This document shows positions 7,019-10,115 of a stretch of DNA of 10,115 nucleotides, in pieces (the first letter of the stretch is position 1; each line of letters opens with the position of its first letter). Source of the stretch: Anaerolineales bacterium UBA2317 (GTDB lineage: Bacteria > Chloroflexota > Anaerolineae > Anaerolineales > Villigracilaceae); assembly GCA_002345215.1 (NCBI GenBank), contig DDVH01000052.1, positions 159,223 to 169,337 on the forward strand, in the 5' to 3' direction. The position numbers and the translations under genes are program-made. The notes below the pieces were generated by a model, which did no database searches, had not been told where the DNA came from, and saw nothing but the letters and a program-made list of their open reading frames with translations.

Positions 7019-7032
7019 CAAATAAGGATTTT

Positions 7033-7653
7033 ATGTTTCGTATATTTAAGAGAAAAGAAGATAAATTTCAAACATTAATTGAAGAACAAGCCTCGCTTGC
7101 TTTTGAGGGGATGAATTTGCTTGTCAAATATTTGGAGACGGCAGATGCCGAAGTGGCAGAACAATTATCCTTTAAAGAAAAAGAAGCGGATGAAGTTCGT
7201 CGAATCTTGATTGATGAATTGAATCGTACTTTCATCACGCCGTTTGACCGTGAAGATATTTTTTCATTGTCGCGTTCGATTGATGATGTGATTGATTATG
7301 CAGATACAACTGTGGTTGAGATGGTGATTTTGAATGTTAAGTCCACGCCTTTTATGTTGAGAATTGCTTCTTTATTAAAAGATGCGGCATATGAAATTTG
7401 GCAAGGTGTATTGCGTTTGCCAAAAAATCCAAACGTAGCATTAGACCATGCGCAACGCGCGAAGGCTTTAGAAAATCGAGTCGAAGCAGTTTATCGTGAA
7501 GCAGTTGCGGATTTGTTTAGTGGTCCAGAAGATGTTCATCATGTGGTTGAGATGTTAAAGATGCGAGAGGTGTATCGGCATTTATCTAATGCGGCAGACC
7601 GAGGCGATGAGGCGGCAAATATTATTGCAGATATAGTTGTAAAGAAAACATAA
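7033..7653 (+). CDS. DUF47 (PhoU-like) protein, partner of the PiT phosphate transporter
   Basis: This 206-residue, nearly all-helical protein has the DUF47/PhoU_div layout. It opens with MFRIFKRKEDKFQTLIEEQ, which is highly typical. Then come the acid-rich stretches EKEADEVRRIL (about 49-59) and FDREDIFSLSRSIDDVID (about 71-88), and the closing helix with NAADRGDEAANIIADIV (186-202). In PhoU-fold proteins such acidic motifs bind metal clusters. ATG 7033 is preferred: AAGGA (7024-7028) lies 4 nt before it and the product matches family length. Upstream in-frame TTG (6979) and ATG (7003) fall inside the palindromic repeat and would add unrelated residues. It stands 4 bp before a PiT permease gene. 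This DUF47-PiT pairing is common, and the protein probably adjusts transporter activity; that role is inferred. Confidence 0.9.
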   Translation: MFRIFKRKEDKFQTLIEEQASLAFEGMNLLVKYLETADAEVAEQLSFKEKEADEVRRILIDELNRTFITPFDREDIFSLSRSIDDVIDYADTTVVEMVILNVKSTPFMLRIASLLKDAAYEIWQGVLRLPKNPNVALDHAQRAKALENRVEAVYREAVADLFSGPEDVHHVVEMLKMREVYRHLSNAADRGDEAANIIADIVVKKT

Positions 7654-7657
7654 CAAG

Positions 7658-8656
7658 ATGTTAATCTCTGGTTCACTGCTGTTTGTTATTATTCTGTCCT
7701 TGATATTTAATTTTATTAACGGAATGCGAGATGCAAGTAATATCGTTGCGACTGTAATTTCTTCACGGGCATTTAGTCCTCGCATGGCATTGAGTATGAC
7801 TGCTATTGCCGAATTTTGTGGACCATTTTTATTTGGTGTAACGGTTGCAAAAACAATTGGTAATGATATTGTCACTTCAGAATTAATTTCATTGAACACA
7901 TTGTCCGCAAGTTTAATCAGCGCCATTGTATGGAACTTAGTCACTTGGTTTTTTGGAATACCCAGCAGTTCATCTCATGCATTAATAGGTGGTTTGATTG
8001 GTTCTGCATTTGCATCTTCTGGTATGGATGCAATTAATCTTGCAGGTTTATGGAAAGTGTTATTGGCTTTGTTTGCTTTTCCATTAGCTGGATTTTTAAT
8101 TGGTTTTTTACTATTGAAGTTAATTTATTTTCTTGCTCAAAATGCTTCCCCGAACATTAATAATTTTTTCAAACGTAGTCAATTGTTAACATCGATTGCT
8201 TTGGCGTTGGGTCATGGAACGAATGATGCTCAAAAACCAATCGGTATTATTACATTAAGTTTAATGATTGGTGGCGTGTTAACAGAATTTTCGGTTCCAT
8301 TTTGGGTAATTTTTGCCAGTGCATTGACAATGGCATTGGGTGCTTCACTTGGTGGTTGGAGATTAATCCGCACATTGGGTGGCAAGTTTTATAAGATTCG
8401 TCCTGTGCATAGTTTTGCTACTCAATTAACTTCTGGTTTTGCAATTTTAGCCGCATCTGTTTTAGGTTTGCCGATTAGTACATCACAAGTTGTGAGCTCT
8501 GCGATTGTTGGAGTGGGTGCATCAGAAAGAGTTAGCAAAGTACGATGGAGTGTAGCAGGTGATATCTTAACTGCTTGGTTGATTACAATTCCAGTCAGTG
8601 CCTTGGTTTCTGCTGGTATTTATTCATTGTTTGTTGTAGTTGGAGTAAGGTTTTAA
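7658..8656 (+). CDS. PiT-family inorganic phosphate transporter
   Basis: This 332-residue integral membrane protein has many hydrophobic segments (for example about 5-22, 50-70, 83-100, 130-158, 213-232, 258-280, 303-328). It shows the two inverted-repeat halves of the PiT/PHO-4 family. The signature GANDxAN appears as GMRDASN (22-28) in the first half and GTNDAQK (187-193) in the second. The companion motifs are IPSSSSHALIGG (101-112) and LPISTSQVVSSAIVG (271-285). Characterised members are cation-coupled phosphate (or metal-phosphate) symporters of the inner membrane. The first motif departs from GAND (M-R in place of A-N), a variant I recall in DUF47-linked members. The ATG has no clear Shine-Dalgarno and lies 4 bp after the DUF47 stop, so translation is probably coupled. 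Confidence 0.9.
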   Translation: MLISGSLLFVIILSLIFNFINGMRDASNIVATVISSRAFSPRMALSMTAIAEFCGPFLFGVTVAKTIGNDIVTSELISLNTLSASLISAIVWNLVTWFFGIPSSSSHALIGGLIGSAFASSGMDAINLAGLWKVLLALFAFPLAGFLIGFLLLKLIYFLAQNASPNINNFFKRSQLLTSIALALGHGTNDAQKPIGIITLSLMIGGVLTEFSVPFWVIFASALTMALGASLGGWRLIRTLGGKFYKIRPVHSFATQLTSGFAILAASVLGLPISTSQVVSSAIVGVGASERVSKVRWSVAGDILTAWLITIPVSALVSAGIYSLFVVVGVRF

Positions 8657-8698
8657 GTTAGTTGTCTGGTCATTCATTCAAAGCCAAAATAAGTTGGT

Positions 8699-8734
8699 TT
8701 GACTTTGAATATTGATAATGCTAAAATATTAACA
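8699..8734 (+). promoter_or_regulatory. Promoter of the solute-binding protein gene
   Basis: There is a -35 TTGACT (8699-8704), a 17-bp spacer (8705-8721) and a -10 TAAAAT (8722-8727), each box one base from consensus. The start point is expected near 8734, giving a leader of about 93 nt before the ATG at 8827. An 8-bp perfect inverted repeat, ATTCAAAG (8676-8683) and CTTTGAAT (8703-8710), overlaps the -35 box and may be an operator. Confidence 0.65.
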
Positions 8735-8745
8735 GTTTATTAACA
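8729..8745 (+). promoter_or_regulatory. TTAACA direct repeat with 11-bp period (possible regulator site)
   Basis: TTAACA occurs at 8729-8734 and again at 8740-8745 with 5 bases between. The longer identical unit is ATTAACAG (8728-8735, 8739-8746). The spacing of one helical turn, and the hexamer itself, fit the PhoP box described in Bacillus. Here the repeat overlaps the predicted start point, a position better suited to repression. The region is AT-rich, so chance is possible. Confidence 0.4.
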
Positions 8746-8826
8746 GATTGGAGGCATCAGGAAGAAACATAAAGTAAAGCTGTACGATTTTGTCAAATCC
8801 ATTTAATTCAAAATAGGAGATAGAGA

Positions 8827-9990
8827 ATGCGTACTAAAAAGTTTGCTTATCATTTGATTGCTCTTTTTGTCATAGCTGCTACAGTGCTCTCTGCGTGTGG
8901 TGGTGCAGGTGGCTCAGGCGCTACCAGTGACTTTGATTGGAGCACTGCAACTTCTGCTGAAGATGGCGGCGGTATGGATGCTTTGGTTGCCGCGGCACAA
9001 GCAGAAGGCTCACTCACCACAATTGCTTTGCCGCATGATTGGTGTAATTATGGTGAAGCCATTGAAACCTTCAAATCGAAATATGGTCTTGAAGTCAATG
9101 AATTAAATCCTGACGCCGGCTCTGCTGACGAAATTGAAGCCATCAAAGCCAACAAAGATAACAAAGGTCCACAAGCACCAGATGTTATTGACGTAGGTTT
9201 TTCATTTGGTGAATCTTCCAAGTCTGAAGGTTTGCTCGCACCTTATAAAGTCGCGACATGGGATACTATCCCCGCTGATGCAAAGGATGCAGATGGCTAC
9301 TGGTATGGTGATTACTATGGTGTGTTAGCTTTCTTGGTGAACACTGATGTTCAACCAGATGCTCCACAAGATTGGGCTGATTTGCTCGATCCGAAATACA
9401 ATGGTCAAATTGCACTCTCTGGCGACCCACGTGCTTCTAATCAGGCTATTCAATCGGTCTATGCTGCTGCCCTTGCTAACGGTGGTTCATTGGATGATGC
9501 TCAAGCTGGTTTGGATTTCTTCGCTGAATTAAACTCAGCCGGCAATTTGATTCCTTTGATTGCCAATAATGGTTTAGTTGCTACCGGTGAAATTCCAGTT
9601 CGCATCACTTGGGACTATAACGCACTCTCTGCAATTGACACCTTTGAAGGTAATCCCAATGCAACTGTTGTCATTCCTGCCACTGGTCGTTTTGCTGGTG
9701 TTTATGTTCAGGCTATTAGTGCATACTCACCACAACCCGCCGCCGCGCGCTTATGGCAAGAGTTCCTTTACTCAGATGAAGGACAATTGATTTGGATGGA
9801 AGGTTACTGTCATCCAATTCGTGAAGCCGATTTGCGCTCACGTGGTGTTATTCCGCAAGATTTACTTGATAAATTGCCTGATGTCTCCGGGGCAGTATTC
9901 CCAAGTCTTCCACAACTTAATGCCGCTACTGAATTAATCACTACCAACTGGGATTCAGCTGTCGGTGCAGATGTTCAAGCCGCACCCTAA
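8827..9990 (+). CDS. ABC transporter substrate-binding lipoprotein (extracellular solute-binding protein family 1 type)
   Basis: This 387-residue protein starts with a lipoprotein signal: a positive N-region (MRTKK), a hydrophobic core (about 8-20) and lipobox LSAC with Cys24 as the lipidated residue. A Gly/Ser/Ala-rich linker (25-34) follows. The mature part has the periplasmic-binding-protein type II pattern, with SLTTIALPHDWCNYGEAIETF, PDVIDVGFSFGESSKSEGLL, YWYGDYYGVLAFLVNTD, ALSGDPR, RITWDYNAL and a closing EFLYSDEGQLIWMEG. It resembles the FbpA/PotD-like sets that serve iron, polyamine or 2-aminoethylphosphonate importers; the ligand cannot be decided. AGGAG (8815-8819) lies 7 nt before the ATG. 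Codons look more C-ending and less TTA/TTG-rich than in the PiT gene, as expected for a highly expressed binding protein. A probable permease gene follows. Confidence 0.9.
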   Translation: MRTKKFAYHLIALFVIAATVLSACGGAGGSGATSDFDWSTATSAEDGGGMDALVAAAQAEGSLTTIALPHDWCNYGEAIETFKSKYGLEVNELNPDAGSADEIEAIKANKDNKGPQAPDVIDVGFSFGESSKSEGLLAPYKVATWDTIPADAKDADGYWYGDYYGVLAFLVNTDVQPDAPQDWADLLDPKYNGQIALSGDPRASNQAIQSVYAAALANGGSLDDAQAGLDFFAELNSAGNLIPLIANNGLVATGEIPVRITWDYNALSAIDTFEGNPNATVVIPATGRFAGVYVQAISAYSPQPAAARLWQEFLYSDEGQLIWMEGYCHPIREADLRSRGVIPQDLLDKLPDVSGAVFPSLPQLNAATELITTNWDSAVGADVQAAP

Positions 9991-10012
9991 TAAATAAAAT
10001 TTGATGTATGAT

Positions 10013-10044
10013 AGTGAGACCCTGCTGTAAAGCGGGGTCTCACT
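10013..10044 (+). promoter_or_regulatory. Strong intercistronic RNA hairpin with GTAA tetraloop
   Basis: AGTGAGACCC (10013-10022) pairs perfectly with GGGTCTCACT (10035-10044). The stem continues inward through a T-G pair and GCT/AGC, giving about 14 pairs closed by GTAA (10027-10030), a GNRA-type loop. It lies between the binding-protein stop and the next start codon. No T-run follows, so it is more likely a 3'-end stabiliser or partial attenuator than a full terminator. Confidence 0.75.
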
Positions 10045-10076
10045 TCAAAATGATTGGTTACAAGGACATTAAGGCA

Positions 10077-10115
10077 ATGGCACAAACAACTGTTCCCCTT
10101 AAGAAAACCCCCGCA
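10077..10115 (+). CDS. Start of next gene, probably ABC transporter permease (13 codons)
   Basis: The frame opens MAQTTVPLKKTPA and runs off the right edge. AAGGA (10062-10066) lies 10 nt before the ATG. An in-frame ATG at 10050 is an alternative start with no ribosome site. The short, polar, Lys/Pro-bearing N-terminus would suit the cytosolic lead of a permease. The assignment rests mainly on position after a solute-binding protein gene; no membrane segment is visible yet. Confidence 0.5.
   Translation, partial: MAQTTVPLKKTPA

Noticed and set aside
6979..7032. TTG 6979 or ATG 7003 as start of the PhoU-like gene
   Set aside because: Both lie in the palindromic repeat. The AGGAGG directly abuts the TTG with no spacing, and ATG 7033 has its own AAGGA site and a family-typical N-terminus.
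8750..8806. Possible leader peptide (16 codons, basic) behind a GGAGG in the leader of the binding-protein gene
   Set aside because: The frame from 8756 has only ATC as a possible first codon. There is no ATG, GTG or TTG in frame, so translation is not supported.
10013..10050. Intrinsic terminator after the binding-protein gene
   Set aside because: The stem is strong, but it is followed by TTCAAAATG with no T-run, and a likely cotranscribed gene starts 33 bp later. A regulatory or stabilising hairpin fits better.

Overview
The window reads as a piece of chromosome from a low-GC member of the Chloroflexota, most likely Anaerolineae. This is inferred, not proven. It rests on the mix of families (FAD-GcvT demethylases, a pyrrolysine-free MttB homologue, a DUF47/PiT phosphate pair, a lipoprotein with an LSACGG-type lipobox) and on palindromic repeats that I associate with that group.

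Region 1 (1-1097, minus strand) holds the N-terminus of an FAD-dependent oxidoreductase of the dimethylglycine/sarcosine dehydrogenase type, cut by the window edge. A palindromic intergenic repeat (151-288) follows, and then a protein with four CBS domains. Region 2 (1098-1162) is a compact divergent promoter. One palindromic -35 hexamer (TTGCAA) serves both strands, each with a 17-bp spacer and a perfect TATAAT. Both predicted transcripts start at or within 1 nt of the start codon, so both look leaderless.

Region 3 (1163-6924, plus strand) is a tight four-gene operon: a DeoR-family regulator, an 807-aa FAD/GcvT demethylating dehydrogenase, a PfkB-fold protein without the usual catalytic Asp, and an MttB-superfamily methyltransferase homologue. 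With the truncated paralogue at the left edge, the locus looks like a catabolic module for a methylated amine (glycine betaine, dimethylglycine, sarcosine or similar). The flavoprotein would oxidise an N-methyl group and pass it to tetrahydrofolate. The MttB-like protein would take a methyl group to a corrinoid protein that is not encoded here. The role of the degenerate PfkB-like protein in this setting is the main unknown.

Region 4 (6925-8656) begins with a second, unrelated palindromic repeat and then has a DUF47/PhoU-like protein next to a PiT-type phosphate permease. Region 5 (8657-10115) begins with a good promoter and an 11-bp-phased TTAACA direct repeat. It continues with a lipoprotein solute-binding protein, a strong intercistronic hairpin with a GTAA tetraloop, and the first 13 codons of another gene that is probably the ABC permease. 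The ligand of this transporter cannot be told from the window. No tRNA, rRNA, CRISPR array, insertion sequence or prophage gene was seen.
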